NCBI RefSeq assembly: GCF_000340215.1
Contig: NW_006921532.1
Coordinates: 1,109,907 to 1,173,906 of the forward strand
Length of the DNA stretch: 64,000 nucleotides
Reading direction: 5' to 3'
Origin: Pseudocercospora fijiensis CIRAD86
Taxonomy: Eukaryota > Ascomycota > Dothideomycetes > Mycosphaerellales > Mycosphaerellaceae
Part shown: positions 49,382 to 60,224 of the stretch, piece after piece
Numbering within the stretch: position 1 is the stretch's first letter
Layout: every line of letters starts with the position of its first letter
Notes under the pieces: generated by a model
Databases searched by the model: none
What the model was told of the DNA's origin: nothing
The model's input: the letters and a program-made list of their open reading frames with translations, nothing else
Made by a program: the position numbers and the translations under genes

Positions 49382-52300
49382 ATGATGCAGAGAAGCCCCA
49401 TGCCGCCGTCCTTCGCGCCCCACCATATATCGCGAGGTGAAGACTCGGACGACAGCGAATATGGAGACGCTGCAGGGTCTTCGGAAGACGCAGACGGTAG
49501 TGACGATTCCCCTCAGCACCATGCTCACGAATCGTCAAGCTTGATGCGGAGAGCTTCGAAGGACCTGAAAGGCTCTGAGGAAGCCGCCGCAGAGCCTGAG
49601 ACGACAGCAGAAGAGTCCGAGCCAGAGGGCATGCTCCCGAGAGACAAGCAGCGCCGAACACCTCATTACAGCTACAAGCTGGAAAAGCAAATGTCGCATG
49701 TGGAAGCCAAGCAATTCTTTCGGCAGGCACGACAAAACACGCTCGATGAACAGGGTCTGTCGCAAAGTCCGATCATGGGCACCAGTCCCGTCCTGCGCGC
49801 GAGCACCTGGTCAGCACAGTTTGCTGCTGATCCGAACTCTTTCTCACGCACGGGCAGCATCAAAAGCAAGCACGGCGCAGCTGGACACAAAGAGCCTGGC
49901 TACAAGTCCGCCCTCCCTGTTGGTTTGAGCGATCCCCGCAAGCATCCAGATGCCTCTACGGTACAGTCACCGAGTATAGGCCGATTCGAGGGCCTCAACG
50001 GTGTGCACTCTCATGCCGTACATGCTGAGGAAGACCCATTGCTGGCAGCTGATCGAGAGGCAAGGGCTCACAGCCACCATCCTGCTCTGCCGCACGAGTC
50101 TAAGCCGTTGTTAGAGCAAGAGGGCATTCATGGTGCTGGTGCAGGAATTGGCCAGGACGCCCAAAACGAGTCGAGCGTCACCACCGAGCTCAATGCTATT
50201 TATGCAAATATTCAGAAGGTGCTAGACTTGAGGCATAAATACATTCGCCTTTCGCTGCAAGGGCCTCATGATAATCCGCGTGACGAACCTGGGTGGCACA
50301 TATATCCACCCCCGCCAGAGCCAGTATGGCATGACAACAAGGAGCGAAGAGACCACAGCACTGAACAAGATGGCGAGGCTGATCCTAAGACGCCAACCAC
50401 TGCCACCAGCAAGAAACCACAACGCAAAATGGGCCAAGACATCGGGGAGGATTTCGACTTTGAAGAGTGTCTTCCGCTGCCCGAAGCATCCGAAATGACC
50501 TTCAAGCTCGACTCCAAAGGCGTGTATCAGGTGTACGAGACCTCGCCATCCGCAGAGCTTGGCGAACCGATTGTGCATATCCCAGACATTAGAGAGTACT
50601 TCATGGATCTTGACGAGATCCTGCGAATCAGCTCAGATGGCCCAAGCAAGTCCTTTGCGTATCGCCGCCTCCAATACCTCGAGGGCAAATTTAATTTGTA
50701 TGTCCTGTTGAACGAGTATCAGGAGGTCGCGGATACCAAAGCAGTGCCTCATCGTGACTTTTACAATGTTCGTAAAGTCGACACCCACGTCCATCACTCT
50801 GCCTGCATGAATCAAAAGCACTTACTTCGATTCATCAAAAGCAAAATGAAGAAGTGTCCGGACGAAGTTGTGATTCATCGAGACGGCAAATACTTGACTC
50901 TTCGAGAAGTTTTTGAGAGTTTGAATCTCACCGCTTACGACCTCAGCATCGACACCCTCGACATGCACGCGCATACAGACTCCTTCCATCGCTTTGACAA
51001 ATTCAATCTCAAGTACAATCCTGTGGGCGAGAGTAGGCTGCGAACAATCTTCTTGAAGACCGACAACCATATCCAAGGACGATACTTGGCAGACATAACC
51101 AAAGAAGTCATCTCGGATCTCGAGAGCAGCAAGTATCAGATGGTAGAGTGGCGCATCAGCATCTATGGTCGCAGTATGGACGAATGGGACAAGCTTGCAG
51201 CGTGGGTGGTCGACAACAAACTCTACTCACCCAATGTCAGGTGGCTGATTCAAGTGCCGCGTCTATATGATGTCTACAAAGCTTCGAAGACCATGGAGAG
51301 GTTCGAGGAAGTGCTCAAGAATCTTTTCCAGCCGCTCTTCGAAGCGACTCAAGATCCAAGCAGTCATCCGAAACTGCATGTCTTCCTGCATCGCGTCATT
51401 GGCTTTGACTCTGTCGACGATGAAAGCAAGACTGAGCGCCGCATCTATCGCAAATTTCCTCTTCCAAAAGACTGGGACACGAAGCAGAATCCTCCTTACA
51501 CGTACTGGATCTATTACCTGTTCGCCAACATTGCTTCGCTCAATGTCTGGCGGAAACAACGCGGCTTCAATACATTCGTCTTGCGACCCCACTGTGGTGA
51601 AGCGGGCGACACGGATCATCTGGCTGCAGCGGTGTTATGCTGCCACAGCATTAGCCATGGCCTACTATTGCGCAAGGTTCCTCTCCTCCAATACATATTC
51701 TATCTTGAACAGATAGGTGTTGCCATGAGTCCACTGAGCAATAATGCCCTATTCTTGGCCTACGAACGCAACCCATTCTTGCAATACTTCCGCCGAGGTC
51801 TGAACGTGAGCTTGTCGACAGACGACCCGCTTCAATTCGCATTCACAAAGGAGCCTTTAATCGAAGAATACGCTGTCGCAGCACAAATCTACAAACTCTC
51901 GGCGGTGGATATGTGCGAGCTTGCCAAGCACTCAGTCACGCAGTCAGGCTTCGAGCATACCATGAAGCAAAGATGGCTCGGCAACAATTACTATCTCCCT
52001 GGCGTTGCTGGAAACGACATGGCCAAGGTCAACGTGCCAAACATCCGAGAGGCGTTTCGACACGAGACTTGGCTTCAAGAGCTCGCAATGATCGACCGTT
52101 ACACCAATGCTCCACCTGGCGGTCGACTGAGCACAACGGCATTGGCGCCCGGACGACATTCTACTAACACTTCGGCCGTCCCTCCAAGCCCAACCGCAAG
52201 CGTCAAGACCCATCCTTCCGCCACCAACCCAATGCACGCTGTTGACTCGTCAAATTTCAAGCCTGGCAGTTCTCAATACACCACTCCAAATAGCGTGGCT

Positions 52301-52735
52301 ACACCACACGCATATCAGCCCAATGCCCAAGCCGCTCGCCTACAACAATCATGGTCCAACCTCGATCTCTATCCATCACGAGACTCACCACAGCCACATC
52401 AATCGCAAGGCGCTCAGTTCCCCTTCTTCCCAGCAGGTGCCGAGTTGCCTCCACCTATGCCATCTGGCAACCAATCCGCTTTTGGAAGTACTTTCATCCA
52501 TGGCTCCGAGCCAAGAATGTTCCCGGGCGTGGTCAGCAGACGTAGGAGGTCTTCTGTCGCACGATCGATGAATCATGGTGATAATGAGGAAGTCGGTGGT
52601 TTGGAACGCAGTACGAGTTCCTTGAGCCAGAGCGTGACGAAAAGCCAAGGAGAAGACGGATTGATGATGAGAAGAAACACAATTGAAGAAGCTTCGGCTG
52701 AAACTTCGCCAGAACGTCGAGATGATGAGAAATAG
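49382..52735 (+). CDS. AMD1: AMP deaminase
   Basis: Converts AMP to IMP and ammonia in purine nucleotide balance; cytosolic. One exon, 1117 residues, including a poorly conserved N-terminus of about 300 residues. The regulatory/binding part starts near VTTELNAIYANIQKVLDLRH and RDEPGWHIYPPPPEP. The catalytic barrel begins with VDTHVHHSACMNQKHLLRFI (zinc His pair, about residue 466). It includes FDKFNLKYNPVGESRLR, RPHCGEAGDTDHL (third His and catalytic Glu region) and the signature SLSTDDPLQF near residue 811 with the zinc Asp. NRL-type ends are replaced by a Ser/Pro-rich tail of about 200 residues. The first two codons are both Met; the first is taken. It is longer than yeast Amd1 (810). Confidence 0.97.
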   Translation: MMQRSPMPPSFAPHHISRGEDSDDSEYGDAAGSSEDADGSDDSPQHHAHESSSLMRRASKDLKGSEEAAAEPETTAEESEPEGMLPRDKQRRTPHYSYKLEKQMSHVEAKQFFRQARQNTLDEQGLSQSPIMGTSPVLRASTWSAQFAADPNSFSRTGSIKSKHGAAGHKEPGYKSALPVGLSDPRKHPDASTVQSPSIGRFEGLNGVHSHAVHAEEDPLLAADREARAHSHHPALPHESKPLLEQEGIHGAGAGIGQDAQNESSVTTELNAIYANIQKVLDLRHKYIRLSLQGPHDNPRDEPGWHIYPPPPEPVWHDNKERRDHSTEQDGEADPKTPTTATSKKPQRKMGQDIGEDFDFEECLPLPEASEMTFKLDSKGVYQVYETSPSAELGEPIVHIPDIREYFMDLDEILRISSDGPSKSFAYRRLQYLEGKFNLYVLLNEYQEVADTKAVPHRDFYNVRKVDTHVHHSACMNQKHLLRFIKSKMKKCPDEVVIHRDGKYLTLREVFESLNLTAYDLSIDTLDMHAHTDSFHRFDKFNLKYNPVGESRLRTIFLKTDNHIQGRYLADITKEVISDLESSKYQMVEWRISIYGRSMDEWDKLAAWVVDNKLYSPNVRWLIQVPRLYDVYKASKTMERFEEVLKNLFQPLFEATQDPSSHPKLHVFLHRVIGFDSVDDESKTERRIYRKFPLPKDWDTKQNPPYTYWIYYLFANIASLNVWRKQRGFNTFVLRPHCGEAGDTDHLAAAVLCCHSISHGLLLRKVPLLQYIFYLEQIGVAMSPLSNNALFLAYERNPFLQYFRRGLNVSLSTDDPLQFAFTKEPLIEEYAVAAQIYKLSAVDMCELAKHSVTQSGFEHTMKQRWLGNNYYLPGVAGNDMAKVNVPNIREAFRHETWLQELAMIDRYTNAPPGGRLSTTALAPGRHSTNTSAVPPSPTASVKTHPSATNPMHAVDSSNFKPGSSQYTTPNSVATPHAYQPNAQAARLQQSWSNLDLYPSRDSPQPHQSQGAQFPFFPAGAELPPPMPSGNQSAFGSTFIHGSEPRMFPGVVSRRRRSSVARSMNHGDNEEVGGLERSTSSLSQSVTKSQGEDGLMMRRNTIEEASAETSPERRDDEK

Positions 52736-52821
52736 TAGTTTATCCCATATCAAATCACGAGAAAATCCAGCAACCTATTGAAAAAAGTGCTAATTCCTTA
52801 TTCACTCATTCAATCATTCAT

Positions 52822-54581
52822 TCATTCATTCATAAACTTCCCCAACGCCTCACTCAAAACATCCATCCCAAACCTCTCCGCCAAAACCCTTATCGTCCCC
52901 CTCCTCCCATTCCCGGGCCCCTCATCCTTCACAACCTCCCACTTCCCTTCCGGCCCCAAAACAAACGCAACCTTCTCCCCCGTCCTCCAAGCCTTCCACG
53001 GGTGCTGACCACCATCACAAACAAATTTCAAAACCCTCCCGGCAAACTCCTCCGCCTGCCTCCGTTGCGGAAAATCCAAAACCTCAGAAAAATTCTGCAA
53101 CAACCAAGTCAAATCTTGAACGTGGATTGCTTGGCCCGAGAATTTCCCCGGCCAGGGATTCGGTTCGTTGAATCTGTAGATGTAAGTGGGCATGACTTGG
53201 GAGAGGTTTGCGGCGAGGGACATTGTGGGGGCGTAGAATTGGATGTCGTTGCAGAGGAGTAAGACGCGGTGGAAAGCTTGTTCGTCATTATTCATGTCTG
53301 AAGATGAAGATGATGATGATGATGGGGAGAGATTGTAAGCTTCAAGGACTGCGGAGGCGGATTCAGCGCTTCCGAGGGATTTGGTGAAGGAGGTGTAGAT
53401 GTTTTGGGCGATGTCTTTTTTTCGGTGGGCGAGGCGCAGGAATTGGATGTTGCCGTCGAATTGGCAGTCGCCGATGAGGGCGGCTTGACACCATTTTCTG
53501 CCTGGGATGTCGAGGTATGCGGTTCCGATGTTTTCGAAGGTGGGGGATGTGAGGCGACAGTCGATGATGTCGGAGTCGTGGACTGGGATGGTGGGAATGC
53601 CGGATGTGAGCATCTTGGAGCATAAGTCGATGCCGTCCATGGTTAGGAGGGTGTGGATTCGTTGTTCTGGGGTTGAGGTTTCGAGGCCGAGGACCTGGAT
53701 TGCTTTTTGGTAGTTTGATTCTGCGGCTTCTAAGGGGATTGGGGGGATAAGGAGGATGGTGCCGGACATTAGCATTAGACGTTTGAATAAGGGTTCTGGG
53801 GAGAGGAGGTGGTAGTTTGCTGAGACTGCGCCTGCGCTTTCCCCCATTAAAGTAACGTTGTCGGGGTCGCCGCCAAAACCGGAGATGTATCTTCGGATCC
53901 AGTGCAGCGCTGTTCGTTGGTCTCTTAGAGCATTGTTCGTTTCGTATCCAGCGTTTCGAAGCTCTTTGGACGTGAGAAAGCCTGGCGCGTTGAGACGGTA
54001 GCTGCATAGACTGTGAGTATGAGCCTGGAGATTATTGTCTTGACTCAGCTCACTTGATCGATACGGCGATGATGGGAGAACCAATCCCAACCGACAACTT
54101 CACAAACTTGCTCATGTCATATTGAGGAAATGAAGCAGAACCAGTACTGAAGCCACCTCCATGAATGAAACAGAAGACGGGGAGTTTTGCATTGGAGTTC
54201 ACATCTTGATTGGCAGATACCGGCACGGTCAAGTTGAGATGCAAGCAGTCGAGGTCGTGAGTGTACTGTGTACTGCGATCGTATTCGAGGGTATGCTGCA
54301 GCAACACCTGCTGTTCGAAGTCGGGGCCTGGTGCATGGCAGAGAGCTTGAGGACTGCCCTGGGGTCAACACTGGCCTCGTTGGCACGATCATGAGGGATT
54401 CAAACCCAGGTCTTGTAGCATCTACCAGCGCAGTCTGATCATACTTGACAAGCTCTGCCGGCGCAAAGCGGTTCCTGAGAGTGGCAAATTGTATGCCTTG
54501 AAACTGCGCGACACCGAGTTTGGTCTTGCCCTTGATCCTCCCCATATCTGGGTGTGCGAGTTCGACAACAATGGTATCCAT
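52822..54581 (-). CDS. Type-B carboxylesterase/lipase
   Basis: Alpha/beta-hydrolase hydrolysing carboxylic esters. Three exons: 54581-54406, 54353-54054 and 54001-52822, two 52-bp introns, 551 residues. Splicing restores DATRPGPQALCHAPGPDFEQ and AVSINYRLNAPGFLTSKE, both as in the family. The oxyanion-hole motif is FIHGGGFSTGS, the nucleophile Ser is in GESAGAVSANYHL, and the likely catalytic His is in SGQAIHVQDLTWLLQNF. No signal peptide, so it is probably intracellular, unlike secreted fungal lipases. Asn/Ser-rich insert with eight serines in a row near the lid region. The first intron has a weak GTTTGA donor. Its acceptor was chosen because the nearer CCCAG would break the frame. Confidence 0.92.
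52830..53980. other. Strand-composition switch, C-rich to G-rich, near 53140
   Basis: Plus strand 52861-52920 has 32 C and 5 G; 53221-53280 has 7 C and 25 G (hand counts). It lies in the 3' half of the carboxylesterase gene, next to the convergent AMP deaminase gene. Confidence 0.72.
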
Positions 54582-55289
54582 TTTCACGGATATTTGAATG
54601 CTCGAGCGTATAATGGTCAGCCGAACATTGAGATCTTACGTCAACAGTCCTGAGGTCAAAGTAGAACCATCGGACCGTGGCAGGTCTTGAGGCTGCTATG
54701 GTCCCGCTTACCGATATAGTTACCTCCGGTACCGACTGCGGGGATGAGATTTGAGACAACTGCCTGAGCCGGGTAGGGCGGGATACGAAGGCGAAGGGGC
54801 CCCCAAAGGTGTCGTTCGAAAGGCTTTTGATGCCAGCACAGGCGATATGGGACCCGGAATACAGACTTCCCGGTTGGCCTTGTTCGCGATTGCGCAGCTG
54901 CCTGGAGATCTCTCGGACCGTCACGTGCTGCAAATCCGGAGCTCTTCCATGCGCGTCGCATTGAGAATGTATTTGCCGTCCACGGCAGTGGCCGCCCCGA
55001 AGCGTGCCATGTATGTAGAACATCGCGCGGCAAGCTGGACGACGGAGAATTTGTTGTTACAGGGTATATACAAGATTCTTTGCTTGGCGAAGGTGCACTT
55101 CCCGGCCTTCGTCAGTCTTGGGGCAGCTGGTTTTGTAGAGCATTGAATGCAAGTCCTCTAATAGCATTGATGGTCCGATTGACTCGATGCGGCAACCTCT
55201 ATCCGCAGCGCCGACAATTTTGCTCTCTGGTATAGCTCTTCTGGAGAACTAGGTCTCGCTCATGCCCTGCGTATCTCGTTCCTCCACAC
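54582..55289. other. Intergenic region, no gene seen
   Basis: Between the carboxylesterase start and the end of the ATP synthase subunit e gene. Frames on both strands mirror each other and lack motifs. Confidence 0.5.
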
Positions 55290-55766
55290 CTACGGGCTCT
55301 CCTTTGCGACCTGTGTCAGGTATGCTTCGAGATCGAATTTTGGGTCGTCAGGGTTCGTTATCACTGCAGGCAATGCGTCAACGCTGTCCCATATATCGTA
55401 CAGCATCTGTTGCCAGAAGGCAGTGTCCAATGCTACAATGCTTCCATTCCAGCCACTTACCACCGCTGCCAGTGCTGGGCCGGCTCTTCTCTGCAAATTT
55501 AGCCTTCGCCTCTGATATGAGCTTGGCTTTTCGGTCGTATTCATGCTGATATGCGGCCCGCTTGTCTCTCGAGCTGATGACTTGCTGATGTGAAAAGCCG
55601 TAGAAGACGCCAAAGACCAGCGCTCCCCATCGGAGGACCTAAGAATCATTTGTATTAGACCATATTCTGACATCGGCATCTCTTTGACGGCTTATCGAGG
55701 CTCAATGGCTTGGAATGGATGTTTTGGTGGCAGGGAGAGGCTCACGTTCACGCCGGTGGAAGACAT
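55290..55766 (-). CDS. TIM11: ATP synthase subunit e (Tim11/Atp21)
   Basis: Small inner-membrane subunit needed for dimers of mitochondrial F1Fo-ATP synthase and cristae shape. Three exons: 55766-55746 (21 nt), 55638-55461 and 55363-55290; introns 107 and 97 bp; 90 residues, the usual size. Spliced product starts MSSTGVNVLRWGALVFGVFY, continuing GFSHQQ, the single membrane helix with its GxxxG-like glycines. A basic/alanine helix follows (YDRKAKLISEAKAKFAEKS), and the conserved end VITNPDDPKFDLEAYL. Donors GTGAGC and GTAAGT and acceptors TTAG and TGCAG. No single open frame shows the gene; only the join does. Divergent from the dynein intermediate chain gene. Confidence 0.9.
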
Positions 55767-56063
55767 GTTCGGTGCGGACTCGTTGCGGAGATGTCGACGG
55801 CGAGTATGACGGTCAGCACCAGACACTCGTGATTCGCTTCTCGAGCGGAGGATGCGCGGTGCAGGGAAGGAAGGATATATGGGCGGTGGTTGCGCTTCTT
55901 TTCTCAACAAGCTCCGAAGCATAGAAGAGAACAGCTCGGAGTGTCGGCAAACTTTCCGATCTCCACCGCCTGCCGATTCAAGTATTGACGCGCTCTCTCA
56001 GTTCCACGCGTGGAATGCGAATGATGGAACACGATCTTGTATAGAGCATTCTGCTATATCACC
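55767..56063. promoter_or_regulatory. Divergent promoter, ATP synthase e and dynein intermediate chain
   Basis: 297 bp between start codons. No specific element recognised. Confidence 0.55.
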
Positions 56064-58154
56064 ATGTCGTCGTTCCAGCAGCGCAAAGAGGAGATCTTGG
56101 CCAAGAAGGCTAAGCTCGCCGAGCTCAAGCGACAACGAGAACTGCGATCCAAGGAGTTCAGCAGCAACAGGCAGAGTCTCGATGCATCAGAGGTACGCCA
56201 TGTGTAGCATTTGGTATGCGACTGCCATTCTGACTAACTAACAACACAGCTAGTAGCGCCTTCACCTCAGCGTAGTGGTGTCAAGCGAGAGGATATCGAC
56301 TCTCTCATCTCCTCCCTGGTCGACCGGCCTTCGTCCGCGACTCCCAGCACACCGACTGGCAAGAAGCGGATAAGCAGTTCAGAGCAGGAGTCTGAGGATG
56401 GCGCATCATCTTCAAATCGATTCCACGAGAGTTCTGGTGAGCCACAGACACTGTCTTTCGCCGGCCTGACGACTGTCTTTGAGATTCCCGTCGAGTCGAA
56501 ACCGGAAATCATTACATACAGTAAAGGCGTGCAGACGTCAGATAGCGGCACACAGCCCGAACAAAATGCTGCAGAGTCAGCTGAAGCTGATACCGCCTCC
56601 CGAAGTCCGTCGCGAAGACGCAGGAAACTCAGTCAGCGTGAGCAGCAGTTGGAAGAAGAGGAGATCCGTCAACGCTTACGCCAGGAAATCGAGGACGAGT
56701 TGAGGTCGCTGCAGCTGCATGGAAAAGTCGAAGCTGAGAAGGAACGCTTTCCCGTACGAGCCCTGGCACCCGACGAGCTCAACGCCGTGACGAGCAGCAA
56801 CGACTTCCTCGATTTCGTGGAGCGAAGCAGCAAAGTGATCGAAAGGGCACTAGACGAGGAGTATGATGTATTGGCCGACTATGCTTTGCAGGCTCGAGAA
56901 GTGGAAGACGACGACGACGAGTATACTGGGCGAAGAGGGAGGAGGGTGAAAGAAGTGGCACAATTCGACCTGAACGACACCATGGGCAAGAAGCGCGCAA
57001 TCAGCGATATCGATTTCAGCCCAAAGTTTCCCGAACTCTTCTGCACCGCCTGCACGAAATCACAATCATCACCTCACACACCGCCTGGCTTACTCAATGT
57101 CTGGAACTTGCACCTCAAAGGCCGGCCAGAGTACAGCTTGCACGCCACCTCGGACCTGCTATCCTGCCAATTCCACCCGTATCACCCATCCTTAATTCTT
57201 GGTGGCACGTATTCAGGGCAGCTTTGTCTCTGGGATACACGAGCACGAAACCAACGCACAGGCGAGCCTGTGCAAAAAACCCCACTTACTGGCGGTCGAA
57301 CCGGTCACGCACACCCAGTCTACAGTCTCGCAGTAGTAGGCACACAAAACGCCAGCTCCGTTGTGTCCGTCAGCACGGACGGCGTGGTATGCGCCTGGTC
57401 AACAGACATCCTCACCCAACCTCAAGAATACCTCGAACTCCACGCTCCAAACCCATCCCTCTACAAAACCGACGACGTAGCACCAACCTGCATCTCCTTC
57501 CCAGCCTCAGATCCAACCTACTTCCTAGCAGGCACAGAACAAGGCTCAATCTTCCCCGTCCATCGCTACGACCGCGCAGGCGCAAAATCCGGCGTCGACG
57601 TCCGAACCAGCTACCGCGGTCACGAAGCCCCAGTCACAGGCATAGATTTCCACCCAGCACGCGGAAAAATCGATCTCGGCGACCTCTTCGTCTCCTGCGG
57701 TCTGGACTGGAGCGTAAAAATCTGGCGCGCCCGCCCACCGTCCACAACATCCAGCACAATTTCCGGCAACGCAGAAGTCATCAAACCTTTGCTGGAAATC
57801 CAACGAGAAGATTCCGTTTACGATGCGAAATGGTCGCCTACGAAACCCGGAGTTTTTGCGTGTGTGGATGGGAGTGGGAAACTTGATATTTATGATATCA
57901 ATGCTAGTTCGGAAGTGCCGGTTGGTGGCGCGAGACCTAGTAATCAGGAGAAGGATGTTTATGCTCTTAAGAGTTTGAATAAGTTAGCTTGGGAGAAAAA
58001 TCAGGGGAGACATGTGGCTGTGGGTGGGCTGGATGGTGTTACTACGGTTTTTGAGGTTGGGAGTGAACTTGGGGGTGCGGATACGAAGCAGGATACTTGG
58101 GTTGGCGTCAAGAAGTGGGTTGCTAGGCAGAGTAGGACTAGGCTTGAGGTTTGA
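56064..58154 (+). CDS. Cytoplasmic dynein intermediate chain
   Basis: Cargo- and dynactin-binding subunit of cytoplasmic dynein 1, moving nuclei and endosomes along microtubules. Exons 56064-56192 and 56250-58154, 57-bp intron (GTACGC, CTAAC, ACACAG), 677 residues. The N-terminal charged helix (QRKEEILAKKAKLAELKRQR) is the p150/NudE-binding part. At about residue 129, ITYSKGVQTS corresponds to the light-chain (LC8/Tctex) site, with VQT in place of the animal TQT; a second GTQ follows. Another coiled coil (REQQLEEEEIRQRLRQEIED) leads to the WD40 propeller from about residue 280: HLKGRPEYSLHATSDLLSCQ, PSLILGGTYSGQLCLWDTRA, VSVSTDGVVCAWSTDI and LFVSCGLDWSVKIWRARPPS. Confidence 0.95.
57230..58140. 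other. Strand-composition switch, C-rich to G-rich, near 57825
   Basis: Plus strand 57421-57480 has 24 C and 7 G; 57961-58020 has 6 C and 19 G (hand counts). Lies in the 3' third of the dynein intermediate chain gene, near a convergent gene pair. Confidence 0.7.
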
Positions 58155-58776
58155 GGAGGAAAAAGAAGCTTGTTGAGGGAGATTGAGAGTGAGTAAGATA
58201 CCCAATGGTTTTCCATTGTCTGTGCTATTCTGCTCATATTTCTCCCTTTGCGCAATCTCTCCGCCACAGACGTTCAATGTATTGATCCAGTCAGTCCAGT
58301 CCAGTCCAGAGTCCAATCCTTCAGGATGTTGCATTAAGTCCTGGTCCATGTCCCGTCCCAGATAAGTCTCCAAAATGATCCTAGAGCCGCGAAGCCCGCG
58401 TCCGGGCTAGACATCTGCTATGAGTGTTTCAGAAACACTCGACGCTGTGAGACGACAAGCAACTGTCTTCAACGCGCGAACAGGCTGGTTCTGCTCACAG
58501 CTACGGTAGGTAGATCGGGCTCCTCTTGAGTTGAGCGAGGGATCTCGGATCGTTTTTTCGATTCGATATGGTGGTGGTTGTGGCGTTCGGCTGACTGGGA
58601 CAACTGCGTTCCATAGATAGACAGCAGGCTTACCCGTAGGAGTGGGCAGTAGGTTTGATATCGGGTTCAATCTAGGAAAAAATGAGTATCGTCAGCATTC
58701 GAGGTTTCATGTAAAAACTTTTTCTCCCACGTCGAGCTTGAAGTTCGCACGCAAATAATGTTTCTGCGGTCCTCCA
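58155..58776. other. Convergent intergenic region, no gene seen
   Basis: 3' flanks of the dynein intermediate chain and threonine aldolase genes. A short CAGTCCAGTC repeat lies near 58290. No coding sequence recognised. Confidence 0.55.
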
Positions 58777-60224
58777 TCACTTTCCGGGTTGGTAGTAGTA
58801 GGCTTCGAATCTTACAGCAGACTTCATCGACTCTGGAGAGAATTCGACGACACCGTGGAGTTCCTTGCCTTTGAAAATGGCTTGGAACAAATTGTCCAAT
58901 CTCTCGATGGCTTCCTCGCCGATTTGGTAGTGAACGACAAGTCGGCCGCCCAAAAGTCGAAGGCCTGCTTTTTGGCCTAGCTCGATGAACTTGTCGACAG
59001 AAAGACCAGCTGCTTCCACATCCAGCCATACCATGTTGGTCTCGACTGGATGCGAAGTGGTTCCGCCGTAACTTTTCCAGAGAGCTGCGATCTGTCGTGC
59101 TCTCTCGTGGCATCCTTGGAGTTTACCTCCGAGGAAAGTGTCCTCGACAGCCACTCGCGCGGCGGCAGTGATCACTCCAGCCTGTCGTATGCCTCCACCG
59201 ATGGACTTTCGAATCCAACGAGCTCTTTCCCTGAAGCCTTTTGTGCCGACGATCATGCTCCCGATAGGTGCTCCCAGACCTTTGGAAAAGCATAAGCTGA
59301 GACTGTCAAAGCAAGCACAATATTCTTTCAGACTGCCAGCTCCGGCAGCGACTGCTTCCCAGAGCCGTGCACCATCGCAGTGCATTATGATATCATGTGA
59401 ATGAGCCCAATCGCTGATCCTTCTGATCTCATCGAGAGGGTATATCACGCCTCCCAAAGTATTCTCCAAACTGATGAGCTTTGTCGGACAGCCGTGGATA
59501 TCGTCTCTTAGATCGACGGCTTTTTGAACGTCTTCCAAGGTCAGGTATTTTCCATTGCTTGGGATCACTCCCTTGCACATGGCTCCACAAAGCGAAGCTA
59601 CTCCTCCCGCTTCATATTCGACGATATGTGCTCGGTGGTCGGCAACGACGGAGTGAGGTGGGCCTTGAAGATGTGTTCGAATCGCGACTTGATTGCCCAT
59701 GGTACCAGAGAGGACGAATAGAGCGGCTTCTTTGCCCGTGATGGAGACGATCAGCTTCTCGAGATCATTCGTGGTGGGGTCTTCTTGAAAGACATCGTCG
59801 GCGAGGGTGGTGGCAGCGACAGCCTCTAGCATGCGGCCATTGGGTTTTGTGATCGTATCGCCTGTGATCGTTCAGAATTCGAAAGCATGTGAATGAGAAG
59901 ATGATGGTCCATACTTCGAAAATCGAACGCAGTCATGCCTGGTGAGGCCCAGTGATTAATCTTGCCATTCGTGCCGTTGACACCATTCGTGCCATTTTGC
60001 TTCTGCTCAGTGCCATACGCCATGTTGAGGGAAGAAGAAAAGTATCGCACTGTTTGGTAAGTAGCAGAAGAGTTGAAGCGAATTTTATGAGATGATACGA
60101 TGCCGCCCCGTACGCCGCCCGGCCAAGATCTCGGTGATGATTGAGATGCGAGCAGCGGCAGCGTCAGGACACGCGGGCTACTTAGCCTTCGCAGCACCGG
60201 CGAACAGATTGACCGTGACAGCAT
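58777..60224 (-). CDS. GLY1: L-threonine aldolase, probably with mitochondrial presequence
   Basis: PLP enzyme splitting L-threonine (or allo-threonine) to glycine and acetaldehyde. Exons 60224-59915 and 59861-58777; 53-bp intron (GTATGG, CACAG) that restores FDFRSDTITKPNGRMLEAV; 464 residues. The PLP lysine is in SLCFSKGLGAPIGSM. Other landmarks: VFQEDPTTNDLEKLI, FVLSGTMGNQVAIRTHL, CDGARLWEA, and SIGGGIRQAGVITAA. Between Met 60224 and the second start candidate, Met 60023 (MAYGTEQKQ), lie 67 residues with no Asp or Glu and many Arg/Ser. They include LRRLSSPRVLTLPLL and ATYQTVRYFSSSL, an excellent mitochondrial targeting signal. A cytosolic form could begin at 60023. Confidence 0.93.

Noticed and set aside
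54385..54420. tRNA-like B-box (GGTTTGAATCCC on the minus strand)
   Set aside because: No matching A-box, acceptor stem or cloverleaf; it lies at the exon 1/intron 1 junction of the carboxylesterase gene.
2540..58140. Calling the strand switches replication origins
   Set aside because: The C-then-G pattern is reverse-complement symmetric and also fits a gene-end effect, so it is reported as an observation without a functional label.
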